DNA from: Phocaeicola sp.
Lineage (GTDB): Bacteria > Bacteroidota > Bacteroidia > Bacteroidales > Bacteroidaceae
Direction: 5' to 3'
Assembly: GCA_022764505.1 (NCBI GenBank)
Contig: JALEQJ010000018.1
Location: 1-64,000 of the forward strand
DNA length: 64,000 nucleotides
Both the position numbers and the translations under genes were made by a program. How positions within the stretch are numbered: position 1 is the first letter of the stretch; every line of letters starts with the position of its first letter. Below, piece by piece: positions 53,603 to 62,228 of this stretch. The notes below the pieces were generated by a model. That model was not told the DNA's origin. It was given only the letters and a program-made list of their open reading frames with translations, and did not search any database.

Positions 53603-54745
53603 TCACAAAAGTGAAATCAAGACGAATAGCCAGTGTGCTATGATGGCTGCTGCCAATCCGCCTATAGTGTGTGCTATGATAGCTTTGGACGTAAGCTCAC
53701 GATAGCCCAAAGAGTCCAACATAGCAGTGTGTGTACTAAGATAACCACTCCAGCACATACCGATAGCGGTAAATACAGCTACCGCATTGCCGTCCACCCA
53801 ACCTTCTTTGAGGAAGCCGGGAATAAGACTGAGAGCTGCACCTACAGCTCCCAATGCTGTAATAGGGAAAGCTACGAGGTGTGGATCATTGAAGCCAAAG
53901 AGATATTGGAAAACTACTCCTATTTTATTGGCAAGCCAAGGCAAGAGTTCTATTCCTTGATAAGCTCCTCCTGTATAACCTTCTGCAGAAGGACCGAAAG
54001 TAAGAATCATCACAAGGCTGGAGATGACCAATACACCGGGTATGATGGCTATTCCTACGTCTACCCCTGTTTTACCTCCATCTAATAGGGAATTGAGTAT
54101 GCGCAGAAAAAGTGTGGTCTCTTCTTTCTTTTCTTCTGCTACAGTTGTAGGGTCTATCTCTGTCGCATTTTCTATTGCATATTGCGGATAGGATTTAAGT
54201 ACGAAGTATTGCATAAGACGGGTGGAAACGATGCAACCACAAAACGCCCCTACCAAACCGATGAGAGCAGGAAAACCGAAGCCTTGCCCTACCATAAAGA
54301 CAATTACCAGCAATCCCATACCGAAAGCCGTTCCGAAATTGGTAAGAGAGATAAACTGATACTTCTTAAAATAGCTGCTGAATCTCTTGTCTTGAGAAAG
54401 AGAGATAATAGCAGGGTTGTCCGAAAGAAATGTCATCACAGCACCTAGAGAAGCCACCCCCGGTAGGTTAAAGAGGGGACGCATAAGAGGGCGAAGGATT
54501 TGTTCCAATAAACTCACTACTCCAAATTCTACAAAGAGTTTTCCTATAGCACCGGTAATAACACAGATGCCCATGAGGTAAAATACGGTGTTCAATAAAA
54601 GGTCATGTGCTGTTTTCATAATGGTGTTCAGCATATTGGGAACACCCATTACAGAGCCTATATAACCAAATAGACCTATTACGATAATCAAACAAGGTAT
54701 GCCTTTGGGTATCCAACCGAAGGCACGTTTAGAAACACTTTTCAT
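53603..54745 (-). CDS. YjiH-like nucleoside-recognition (Gate) domain membrane protein
   Basis: The 380-residue membrane protein has about ten hydrophobic segments. It starts Met-Lys-Ser-Val-Ser-Lys-Arg-Ala-Phe-Gly-Trp-Ile-Pro-Lys-Gly and holds Phe-Leu-Ser-Asp-Asn-Pro-Ala-Ile-Ile, Thr-Asn-Phe-Gly-Thr-Ala-Phe-Gly-Met-Gly and Met-Leu-Asp-Ser-Leu-Gly-Tyr-Arg, features of the YjiH family with nucleoside-recognition Gate domains. Transported substrate is unknown. A minus-strand TATTTTTG box (54823-54830) lies about 80 bases upstream. Confidence 0.82.
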   Translation of the reverse strand: MKSVSKRAFGWIPKGIPCLIIVIGLFGYIGSVMGVPNMLNTIMKTAHDLLLNTVFYLMGICVITGAIGKLFVEFGVVSLLEQILRPLMRPLFNLPGVASLGAVMTFLSDNPAIISLSQDKRFSSYFKKYQFISLTNFGTAFGMGLLVIVFMVGQGFGFPALIGLVGAFCGCIVSTRLMQYFVLKSYPQYAIENATEIDPTTVAEEKKEETTLFLRILNSLLDGGKTGVDVGIAIIPGVLVISSLVMILTFGPSAEGYTGGAYQGIELLPWLANKIGVVFQYLFGFNDPHLVAFPITALGAVGAALSLIPGFLKEGWVDGNAVAVFTAIGMCWSGYLSTHTAMLDSLGYRELTSKAIIAHTIGGLAAAIIAHWLFVLISLL

Positions 54746-54941
54746 AGCGTGTATTCAATTTTAATTTTTCTATGGTATGATTTTATTTCACAGGAGATTT
54801 TCTCCAGTTCAGTTTTCGGAGGCAAAAATAAAAGGTTTTTTTACATACCTACCTATTTTCTTGCTTTTTCCGAGCTTGAAAGCGAAAAACTTTACAAAAT
54901 TCCGTATTTGCCTTCTCTTTTTCTGTGTACTACTCGCTTTT

Positions 54942-54971
54942 TTGTTAAAAACAAAATTGTGTATATTTTTG
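54942..54971 (+). promoter_or_regulatory. Promoter for the small membrane protein at 55047
   Basis: TTTG (54942-54945), an 18-base spacer and TATTTTTG (54964-54971) form a nearly ideal Bacteroidota promoter. The leader is about 70 bases. The rest of the 54746-55046 gap shows no gene. Confidence 0.6.
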
Positions 54972-55046
54972 CGAAGAATTTACAGAAACGGGAGATTATA
55001 GAATTTAAGTAAATGTAGTATAGAGAACCCCCAAACGAGGAATCAG

Positions 55047-55328
55047 ATGGAAACAAAGAAGCACTATTTTATCAGAATACTTCCAACGGTAAAAATGATT
55101 TTTTATATCGTATTAGGTATAGCACTTATCATACGCTCCTTTGGTCTGTATGCAGAGTTTTCACACTTGGAAAAAACGGGTCAAACTATTCCTGATAAGC
55201 CTCGTTTCACATACTGGCTTTACGATACTATGGGAGTAGAGGCTGTATTTGCTTTTTATATGATAGCAGGCTTATCCCTTCTCTATAAAGGTGGACGTAT
55301 GTTGTACGGTAGATACCGAAAGAAATAA
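55047..55328 (+). CDS. Small two-helix membrane protein, unknown function
   Basis: The 93-residue product has two hydrophobic segments (about 15-33 and 68-85) separated by a Phe-Ser-His-Leu-Glu-Lys-Thr-Gly / Pro-Asp-Lys-Pro-Arg-Phe-Thr-Tyr-Trp loop, and a basic C-terminus (Tyr-Arg-Lys-Lys). I do not recognise a family. A good promoter lies upstream and a weak GC hairpin (ACGCCTTG...GGCGTT, 55349-55388) follows the stop codon, so it is probably a real single gene. Confidence 0.6.
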   Translation: METKKHYFIRILPTVKMIFYIVLGIALIIRSFGLYAEFSHLEKTGQTIPDKPRFTYWLYDTMGVEAVFAFYMIAGLSLLYKGGRMLYGRYRKK

Positions 55329-55475
55329 CGGAAACATAAATTTAATCATACAAACGCCTTGTCTATTATTTGTAGACAGGGCGTTTTGCATATTCGGAGT
55401 AGGGAGATAAGAGGCTAAGAAGTGTTATAAAGGTAGAAAAGCTATGGCTTTCTTTTTTTACAAGGTAGAAAGCAC

Positions 55476-55483
55476 TACCTTTG
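55476..55483 (+). promoter_or_regulatory. -7 promoter element for the ABC-F gene
   Basis: TACCTTTG, followed by CACC, fits TAnnTTTG and lies 35 bases before the start at 55519. Confidence 0.5.
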
Positions 55484-55518
55484 CACCTCATTTACAAAAA
55501 GATAAACAAGACAATTAG

Positions 55519-57144
<1,626 letters not shown>

Positions 57145-57202
57145 CGTTCTGCTTGTATCTATCGCCGAAAAGCGTACTTTTACACCCATAATCTCTTAGA
57201 CA

Positions 57203-57232
57203 GCAGTAGAGGTATGATAGAGTACCTCTACT
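57203..57232 (+). terminator. Hairpin after the ABC-F gene
   Basis: GTAGAGGTA and TACCTCTAC form a perfect 9-bp stem around an 8-base loop. Only a short T-rich stretch follows, so termination may be partial. Confidence 0.5.
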
Positions 57233-57298
57233 CTTGTTTGGATTATTCTTCTCCCATCTGTGTAGGAGGAGAAAAACATTTCAAAAAGAAAACAGGAT

Positions 57299-58042
57299 AT
57301 GTTACAACCCATCACCGCATTTGGACGCTACCTTACGCTTATGTACAGAGTCTTGGCTCGTCCGGAAAAAGTGCGTATGTATTTCAGACAATACATCAGA
57401 GAGATGCAACAGTTAGGGATAGACTCTATTGGTATAGTGTTGCTCATCTCATTCTTTATAGGGGCAGTGATCTGTATTCAGATAAAGCTCAATATAGAAA
57501 GCCCTTGGATGCCCCGTTTCGTAGTGGGTTATACTACCCGAGAAATTATGCTTCTGGAGTTCTCCTCTTCTATTATGTGTCTTATATTGGCAGGAAAGGT
57601 TGGTTCCAATATAGCTTCGGAATTGGGAACGATGCGTGTAACCCAGCAAATAGACGCCTTGGAAATTATGGGGGTAAACTCCGCCTCTTATTTGATACTT
57701 CCCAAGATATTGGGCTTGATGACCATTATGCCATTCCTTGTGATTTTTAGTATTTTCGCAGGTATCATAGGGGCATTTTGTACTGCTTGGATTCTGCATA
57801 TTACCAATGCTGCAGATCTTGCTTATGGACTACAGTATAGTTTCTCGGAGTGGTATGTGTGGTGCAGCATCATTAAAGCTGTGTTTTTTGCCTTTATCAT
57901 AACCAGTGTTTCTTCCTATTATGGTTATTATGTGGAAGGTGGTTCTATAGAAGTAGGAAAAGCCAGTACCAATGCGGTAGTGAGCAGTAGTATATTGATA
58001 CTCTTCTCCAATTTAATTCTCACACAACTCTTAATGGGATGA
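57299..58042 (+). CDS. mlaE: MlaE-type permease of a lipid ABC transporter
   Basis: This 247-residue membrane protein of the MlaE family works in retrograde phospholipid traffic or related MCE systems. It contains Ser-Ile-Gly-Ile-Val-Leu-Leu-Ile-Ser-Phe-Phe-Ile-Gly-Ala-Val, Thr-Arg-Glu-Ile-Met-Leu-Leu-Glu-Phe, and the signature Ile-Ala-Ser-Glu-Leu-Gly-Thr-Met-Arg-Val-Thr-Gln-Gln-Ile-Asp-Ala-Leu. Its stop overlaps the start of mlaF by four bases. No MCE (mlaD) gene follows in this window. Confidence 0.9.
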   Translation: MLQPITAFGRYLTLMYRVLARPEKVRMYFRQYIREMQQLGIDSIGIVLLISFFIGAVICIQIKLNIESPWMPRFVVGYTTREIMLLEFSSSIMCLILAGKVGSNIASELGTMRVTQQIDALEIMGVNSASYLILPKILGLMTIMPFLVIFSIFAGIIGAFCTAWILHITNAADLAYGLQYSFSEWYVWCSIIKAVFFAFIITSVSSYYGYYVEGGSIEVGKASTNAVVSSSILILFSNLILTQLLMG

Positions 58043-58797
58043 TAGAAATAAATCATTTGTACAAGTCTTTTGAGGACAAGACCGTACTGCACGATATAAA
58101 CCATATTTTCGAAGATGGAAAGACCAGCCTCATCATAGGGCAGAGTGGATCCGGTAAAACTGTGCTTATGAAATGTATCGTGGGCTTGCTTACTCCGGAA
58201 AAGGGAGAAATAGTCTATGATGGCAGAAGTTTTGCAGGCATCAAACGGAAAGATAGGAAACTTCTCCGACAGGAAATGGGAATGATTTTCCAAAGTGCGG
58301 CACTCTTTGACTCGCTCTCCGTACTGGAGAATGTGCTTTTCCCCCTCAATATGTTTTCTACAGATACGCTGAGAGATCGTATTCGGCGTGCAAGATTCTG
58401 TTTAGACCGTGTCAATCTTCTGGAAGCAGAAAGTAAATTCCCCGGAGAAATAAGTGGAGGTATGCAGAAACGTGTAGCCATAGCAAGAGCTATCGCTATG
58501 AATCCTAAATACCTTTTCTGCGATGAACCAAACTCGGGACTTGACCCTAAAACCTCACTTGTCATAGATGAACTGATTCATAGCATCACAAAGGAATATG
58601 GTATCACCACCATCATCAATACACACGATATGAATTCCGTCTTGGGTATAGGGGAGAGCATTCTTTATATCTATCAGGGGCATAAGGAATGGGAAGGTAC
58701 TATGCACGATATTTTTACGGCTACGAACGAGCGTCTTTCGGACTTTATCTTTACATCGGATCTTCTGAAGAAAGTAAAAGAACAATACTCCAAGTAA
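58039..58797 (+). CDS. mlaF: MlaF-type ATP-binding protein
   Basis: The 252-residue ABC ATPase partners MlaE. Walker A is Gly-Gln-Ser-Gly-Ser-Gly-Lys-Thr near 36, the signature Ile-Ser-Gly-Gly-Met-Gln-Lys-Arg near 140 and Walker B Tyr-Leu-Phe-Cys-Asp-Glu-Pro; the switch His is in Asn-Thr-His-Asp. The last 18 codons and the following terminator lie in the first copy of a 166-bp direct repeat; a second copy at 59,700 carries an orphan duplicate of this tail, while the gene itself remains complete. Confidence 0.92.
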   Translation: MIEINHLYKSFEDKTVLHDINHIFEDGKTSLIIGQSGSGKTVLMKCIVGLLTPEKGEIVYDGRSFAGIKRKDRKLLRQEMGMIFQSAALFDSLSVLENVLFPLNMFSTDTLRDRIRRARFCLDRVNLLEAESKFPGEISGGMQKRVAIARAIAMNPKYLFCDEPNSGLDPKTSLVIDELIHSITKEYGITTIINTHDMNSVLGIGESILYIYQGHKEWEGTMHDIFTATNERLSDFIFTSDLLKKVKEQYSK

Positions 58798-58907
58798 TCC
58801 AAAACAGTTTTCGCCAGCGTTTGTATCTTTATTTCTTAGTACGGAATATATAAAACAGCACCGTAGTTTACATAAATTATGCTGCTGTTTTTGTAAACCT
58901 AAGTGAG
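58742..58907 (+). repeat. 166-bp direct repeat, copy 1 (mlaF tail and terminator)
   Basis: This matches 59700-59865 with only about four differences over 166 bases and no gaps; the offset is a constant 958 bases. It includes the last mlaF codons and a hairpin (ACAGCACC.../...GCTGCTGT) followed by T5. Copy 1 has mismatches in the hairpin that copy 2 lacks. Confidence 0.9.
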
Positions 58908-59011
58908 ATAAAAAGAAATATCATAGTATCGGCATGTAGTAAAATCTGTCGCCTATGTTTCTGATACAAGCGTTTTTTTTTACTGAAAAAGAAATTGTTT
59001 GTTGAAAATGC

Positions 59012-59019
59012 TATATTTG
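59012..59019 (+). promoter_or_regulatory. -7 promoter element for the bacteriocin-like gene
   Basis: TATATTTG fits TAnnTTTG. Its position inside the first codons of the longest possible ORF (start 58999) argues that translation begins at the ATG at 59041. Confidence 0.5.
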
Positions 59020-59040
59020 TGGGTGTATCATTATTTACTA

Positions 59041-59265
59041 ATGTCTTTGATTGCAGGTATATCTTTGTGCGCATCTATAGCAATGAAGAATGCGGAAGCA
59101 AAAGAAGCTCAAACTTGGGTAGGTGTTGGATATATTGCATCAAAAGCAGGTTACTCTGCTGAAGCTTGTGCGGGTATTGGTTTGGTAGGTGTTGCACAAT
59201 CTGCATTGTGGGGTTCTGCTGGGGGACCAGCAGGAGCTGTAATGGGAGCTGTTTTTGGATTATAG
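59041..59265 (+). CDS. Small Gly/Ala-rich bacteriocin-like peptide
   Basis: The 74-residue peptide (start at 59041 preferred over 58999 because of the promoter box) has a short hydrophobic N-terminus, a charged stretch Lys-Asn-Ala-Glu-Ala-Lys-Glu-Ala-Gln, then a glycine- and alanine-rich hydrophobic half with several GxxxG-type spacings. Examples are Gly-Val-Gly-Tyr-Ile-Ala-Ser-Lys-Ala-Gly, Ala-Cys-Ala-Gly-Ile-Gly, and Gly-Gly-Pro-Ala-Gly-Ala-Val-Met-Gly. This composition resembles class II (two-peptide) bacteriocins or holin-like peptides. There is no clear double-glycine leader and no peptidase-ABC transporter nearby, so the label is tentative. The gene lies six bases before a small membrane protein gene. 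Confidence 0.55.
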   Translation: MSLIAGISLCASIAMKNAEAKEAQTWVGVGYIASKAGYSAEACAGIGLVGVAQSALWGSAGGPAGAVMGAVFGL

Positions 59266-59271
59266 TTTAGT

Positions 59272-59586
59272 ATGGCAAATTATTGTAGATGTCCTTATTG
59301 TGGTAAAACATTAACTTTACGTCAATGTTTGTGTTATCTAAATAAGGGGAAAGAACATTCTGTACTTTGTACTAATTGTGGACGCAGTATTCATCCGAAA
59401 AAGAATCCTTATTCATCCCAAAAAAGTATGTATTTTGGAGTACTTTCTGCTTGGCTTCCTGCGTCTATTAGTATTTATATTTTCCATACAGATTTTGTTA
59501 CAGCATGTTTGATTGCAGCTCCTTTTATTCTTATTACTTGTTTATTAAGCATATTCATTTGGTATAGAAATTTGTTTTTTGAATAG
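59272..59586 (+). CDS. Zinc-ribbon plus two-helix membrane protein, possible immunity partner
   Basis: The 104-residue protein starts with a zinc-ribbon pattern, Cys7-x2-Cys10 and Cys33-x2-Cys36, each next to Gly as in treble-clef ribbons, followed by two hydrophobic segments (about 54-70 and 74-98). Its gene follows the bacteriocin-like gene by six bases and both lie inside the cassette bounded by 166-bp repeats. Pairing of a small toxic peptide with a small membrane protein is typical of immunity, but the ribbon could also suggest a regulatory or folding role. Confidence 0.6.
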   Translation: MANYCRCPYCGKTLTLRQCLCYLNKGKEHSVLCTNCGRSIHPKKNPYSSQKSMYFGVLSAWLPASISIYIFHTDFVTACLIAAPFILITCLLSIFIWYRNLFFE

Positions 59587-59699
59587 GATAAGTCTTTACG
59601 CAATATCCCGTTTGCCTGGCAGTATATTTCAATCCGTTGGAAAGTCTCTCCGCTTATCGAAATGGTTGTCTTCTCCGGCTTGCTTTTGGCTGTATATTT
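59587..59699 (+). pseudogene. Orphan coding fragment between the cassette and repeat copy 2
   Basis: In the frame immediately after the stop codon at 59586, 37 codons encode a protein-like stretch (Asp-Lys-Ser-Leu-Arg-Asn-Ile-Pro-Phe-Ala-Trp-Gln-Tyr, then a hydrophobic helix Val-Val-Phe-Ser-Gly-Leu-Leu-Leu-Ala-Val-Tyr-Leu) with no start codon. It is probably the end of a lost membrane-protein gene carried in with the cassette. Confidence 0.35.
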
Positions 59700-59865
59700 A
59701 CTTTATCTTTACATCGGATCTTCTGAAGAAAGTAAAAGAACAATACTCCAAGTAATCCAAAACAGTTTTCGCCAGCGTTTGTATCTTTATTTCTTAGTAC
59801 GGAATATATAAAACAGCACCGTAGTTTACATAAACTATGGTGCTGTTTTTGTAAACCTAAATGAG
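59700..59865 (+). repeat. 166-bp direct repeat, copy 2 with orphan mlaF tail and terminator
   Basis: This is a near-identical copy of 58742-58907. The mlaF-derived codons have no gene in front of them here. The hairpin ACAGCACCGTAGTTTA with TAAACTATGGTGCTGT (about 59814-59848) plus T5 is a strong terminator for the cassette. Confidence 0.9.
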
Positions 59866-59904
59866 GTTTTTATTTATCTTGTATTATTGTTCTTTTTTCT
59901 GCTA

Positions 59905-59912
59905 TATATTTG
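59905..59912 (+). promoter_or_regulatory. -7 promoter element for the outer-membrane protein gene
   Basis: TATATTTG, followed by CA, fits TAnnTTTG and lies 21 bases before the start at 59934. It rules out the in-frame ATG at 59910. Confidence 0.5.
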
Positions 59913-59933
59913 CAAACAATACATATAAACCTT

Positions 59934-60482
59934 ATGAAAAAAATATTACTTCTACTGTTCTTGGTGTTGTCTTGCGTGGGAAGGGCACAAACTAAACCGG
60001 TAAAACCTTTTGAGTTTGAGTTTACTACAGGTGTCTGTATGCCTTTGGGAGCTTATCATAACGGAGATGCTTTGGAAACTCCCGTACTGGCGATGAATCT
60101 GCGATATAACATAAAGAACACGCCGTGGAGCTGTGGCTTTTTATGGCAGATAGATTCTGCGAGACGAGATTTTTGGCATAATAAAGCAGACAAATGGCAA
60201 AACAATCGTACCATCTCCCTTGCACTTACAGGGGAATATAATTGGGGACAAGGCAAAAAAGTAAATCCCTTTGCCGGTATATCTATAGGTGCGGGATTCA
60301 ACCAAACCATAGGAGATTCCTTTATAGATGAGAGAGAGGGTGCTTCTCTCGCATTTATACCTAAGATAGGTGTAGAGCTCTGGCATTTTTTGAGAGTGAA
60401 TACCCATTTACAACTTTCTCGCAAAGGTTTTCATACTTATGGCTTTTCTTTGGGCTTTGTCTTAGGTGGCAGACCCAGATAA
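59934..60482 (+). CDS. Small outer-membrane beta-barrel protein
   Basis: The 182-residue product starts at 59934 with a signal peptide (Met-Lys-Lys-Ile-Leu-Leu, cleaved after Gly-Arg-Ala-Gln). Alternating hydrophobic and polar strands follow (Phe-Glu-Phe-Glu-Phe-Thr-Thr-Gly; Leu-Ala-Leu-Thr-Gly-Glu-Tyr-Asn-Trp; Ala-Gly-Ile-Ser-Ile-Gly-Ala-Gly-Phe), as in eight-stranded porin-like barrels common in Bacteroidota. Function is unknown. It is monocistronic with a terminator. Confidence 0.72.
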   Translation: MKKILLLLFLVLSCVGRAQTKPVKPFEFEFTTGVCMPLGAYHNGDALETPVLAMNLRYNIKNTPWSCGFLWQIDSARRDFWHNKADKWQNNRTISLALTGEYNWGQGKKVNPFAGISIGAGFNQTIGDSFIDEREGASLAFIPKIGVELWHFLRVNTHLQLSRKGFHTYGFSLGFVLGGRPR

Positions 60483-60510
60483 AGTTTTACTTTACAGATA
60501 AACAAGCATA

Positions 60511-60548
60511 CGGCAGTTCTATAGAAAATAGATACTGCCGTTTTTTTG
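60511..60548 (+). terminator. Terminator of the outer-membrane protein gene
   Basis: ACGGCAGT and ACTGCCGT form a perfect 8-bp stem around a 15-base loop, followed by T7. Confidence 0.8.
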
Positions 60549-60613
60549 TATATCATATTGATGTTTTCCCCTATATATTTTTGATTAAATATATCTTTTG
60601 TTAGGTTTTGTTT

Positions 60614-60621
60614 TATATTTG
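60614..60621 (+). promoter_or_regulatory. -7 promoter element for the paired membrane proteins
   Basis: TATATTTG, followed by CA, fits TAnnTTTG. It lies 137 bases upstream of 60759, leaving an AT-rich leader of about 130 bases. Confidence 0.45.
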
Positions 60622-60758
60622 CATTGTGAAGCACATAGATTATATGCTGTATAGTATGTAATCCGTTTAATAGTACTATTGTAAACAGAGGAGGTATCCG
60701 AAAATCCATAAAGAGAGTAGGAACTATGTAAAAAACAAAATACTTAAATTAAGAGAAG

Positions 60759-61112
60759 ATGAATACTGCATTAAAAGTTTTTAGCGTATTGAACAGATCC
60801 TTATTATTCCTGTTTATGTGTATTTTCGCTTATATCGTCTGCACAAAAGGAGCTATCCTTGCTTTCATATTGTTTGTGTTGTTTACTCTCTTTCTTGCTA
60901 TCTACTTATGTGAGATTCATAGCAATAAACCGGTCGGAGTAGTGCCGTTGGATATAGTAGTGATAGTACTGATGGTAGGTGTCTTTATGGACAAAGAGGG
61001 ATATAACTTGTTAGGGTGGATAGGTTTGAGTTTTGCTATTGCAGATATCTTCTTTATTATGCTCTTGAATTATAAGAAATATAAGGAAGGACGTCTATTG
61101 ATAGAAGATTGA
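60759..61112 (+). CDS. Four-helix membrane protein, paralogue 1
   Basis: The 117-residue protein has four hydrophobic segments and begins Met-Asn-Thr-Ala-Leu-Lys-Val. It is plainly paralogous to the next gene: both share the Asn-Thr-x-Leu-Lys start, Leu-Phe-Met-Cys near 20, Asn/His-Lys-Pro-Val-Gly-Val near 55, Leu-Ser-Phe-Ala-Ile and Ile-Met-Leu-Leu-Asn-Tyr-Lys near the end. I do not recognise a family. It is likely co-transcribed with paralogue 2, 73 bases away. Confidence 0.65.
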   Translation: MNTALKVFSVLNRSLLFLFMCIFAYIVCTKGAILAFILFVLFTLFLAIYLCEIHSNKPVGVVPLDIVVIVLMVGVFMDKEGYNLLGWIGLSFAIADIFFIMLLNYKKYKEGRLLIED

Positions 61113-61185
61113 CCGATACCTTTCCTTTCTTTTGATAGTTAAGACTATAAGATTCGTTTATTTTATAATACTAAGTAATAAAAAT

Positions 61186-61566
61186 ATGAATACCGTATTA
61201 AAAATGCTGTATGCACTGGATAGATTATTTGTGTTTTTGTTTATGTGTGCTTTAGCTTATATCGCTTATATAAATGAAATGACCATTGCCTTTATCCTAT
61301 TCCTTTTGTTTGCTCTCTTCTTTGCTTTCTATATGTTTAAGTCTCATAATCATAAGCCGGTAGGAGTGTTGGGGCTGAATTGTGTGATAATAGTAATGAT
61401 GATGGCTACCTTTATAGAAAAAATGGAAGATGAATTAACCGAAATAGCAGAATATAATTGGATAGTATGGCTCGTCTTGAGCTTTGCTATAGTAGATACC
61501 TTTTATATTATGTTGTTGAATTATAAAGGATATAAGGAGCAATATCTAACGGAAGAAGACAAATAG
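61186..61566 (+). CDS. Four-helix membrane protein, paralogue 2
   Basis: The start at 61186 (Met-Asn-Thr-Val-Leu-Lys-Met) aligns with paralogue 1; the in-frame ATG at 61132 would add 18 unmatched residues. The 126-residue product keeps all four helices and the His-Lys-Pro-Val-Gly-Val loop, with a short acidic insertion (Glu-Lys-Met-Glu-Asp-Glu-Leu-Thr-Glu-Ile-Ala-Glu) between helices 3 and 4. Tandem duplication of a small membrane gene is the simplest origin. Function is unknown. Confidence 0.65.
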   Translation: MNTVLKMLYALDRLFVFLFMCALAYIAYINEMTIAFILFLLFALFFAFYMFKSHNHKPVGVLGLNCVIIVMMMATFIEKMEDELTEIAEYNWIVWLVLSFAIVDTFYIMLLNYKGYKEQYLTEEDK

Positions 61567-61604
61567 TATATAGGGATATATCTTTTCTGTCAAAAGATAT
61601 GGTA

Positions 61605-61637
61605 GGGGATAGCTTGGATATGAAGCTATCCCCTTTT
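61605..61637 (+). terminator. Terminator of the paired membrane-protein genes
   Basis: GGGGATAGCTT and AAGCTATCCCC form a perfect 11-bp stem around a 7-base loop, followed by TTTTCCTTT. Confidence 0.82.
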
Positions 61638-61690
61638 CCTTTGAAGACGAATAGGAAAAATGCAACTGTCTAAAAAAAGTGTGCAAAACA

Positions 61691-61723
61691 TTTGGTTTAT
61701 AAAATAAACTAATCATATCTTTG
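61691..61723 (+). promoter_or_regulatory. Promoter with palindromic operator 1 in its spacer
   Basis: TTTG (61691-61694), a 21-base spacer and TATCTTTG (61716-61723) make a consensus Bacteroidota promoter. The spacer contains the palindrome GTTTAT-AAA-ATAAAC (61695-61709). A regulator bound here would block RNA polymerase. The winged-helix protein encoded at 62824 is the obvious candidate. Confidence 0.7.
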
Positions 61724-61725
61724 CA

Positions 61726-61770
61726 GTGAGTGAAACGAAGCGCGCACGTCTCGCTTATTTTTTTATTTAT
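61726..61770 (+). promoter_or_regulatory. Possible attenuator hairpin in the leader
   Basis: AGTGAG (61726-61731) can pair with CTCGCT (61750-61755; one G-U pair), and a T-run follows. It lies just after the transcription start and before operator 2. The stem is short, so an attenuator role is only a possibility. Confidence 0.35.
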
Positions 61771-61772
61771 AT

Positions 61773-61789
61773 AGTTTATAAAATAAACT
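61773..61789. promoter_or_regulatory. Palindromic operator 2
   Basis: AGTTTATAAAATAAACT is a 17-base palindrome with 7-bp arms around AAA. Its central 15 bases are identical to operator 1, 78 bases upstream. It lies 28 bases before the start codon at 61817. Confidence 0.7.
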
Positions 61790-61816
61790 GGTTTGTCAAA
61801 TTAAAAACAGAATGTT

Positions 61817-62185
61817 ATGAAAAAGATTTTAAGTACTGTCCTCGTGCTGATGAGTAGCGTGATAGTGTGTGTAGCGCAAGAAAGAAAATTGGAGCTCACA
61901 GACGTGAGAAATGATGTAGGAACTATCTACGTGATGATGGAAAAAGGGGGAGAAACTCCTGTTTATCTTATGGCTAAAGCTGTAGCCGGCACTACGGTTA
62001 TAGCACTGCCAGAAATGAAAACGGGAGAATGGCTGGTCTCTGTTCTGCACGATGAAAATGAGAACAGGAATATGGATTTCACAGAAGATAAGAAAGCCAA
62101 AGAAGGATTTGCAAGAATGCCTGTACAGATAAAGGAAGGCGAAGCGAAGAATCTCAGTGTGAGAATGATTTATCTTACAGAATAG
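61817..62185 (+). CDS. DUF2141 family secreted protein
   Basis: The 122-residue protein has a signal peptide (Met-Lys-Lys-Ile-Leu-Ser, cleaved near Cys-Val-Ala-Gln) and one beta-sandwich domain. His-Asp-Glu-Asn-Glu-Asn-Arg-Asn-Met-Asp-Phe near residue 80 is the acidic loop characteristic of DUF2141 and resembles calcium-binding loops. Function is unknown. It is the first gene after the doubled operator and precedes a membrane-protein/regulator pair by 43 bases. Confidence 0.78.
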   Translation: MKKILSTVLVLMSSVIVCVAQERKLELTDVRNDVGTIYVMMEKGGETPVYLMAKAVAGTTVIALPEMKTGEWLVSVLHDENENRNMDFTEDKKAKEGFARMPVQIKEGEAKNLSVRMIYLTE

Positions 62186-62228
62186 ATACTTTTGCAGAGT
62201 AAAGAAATAAATTCTTAAAACAACAATT

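Noticed and set aside
54749-55012. Possible 87-residue protein between yjiH and 55047
   Set aside because: Extremely Phe/Leu/Lys-rich from AT-rich DNA, with promoter boxes for both neighbours lying inside it; treated as non-coding.
57214-57750. 178-codon plus-strand frame overlapping mlaE
   Set aside because: mlaE in the neighbouring frame has the family signature and overlaps mlaF by four bases as usual; the other frame has no protein-like features.
59041-59265. Bacteroidetocin-type bacteriocin
   Set aside because: Known bacteroidetocins have a double-glycine leader and a short mature peptide; this peptide lacks the leader and is longer, so only a general bacteriocin-like label is kept.
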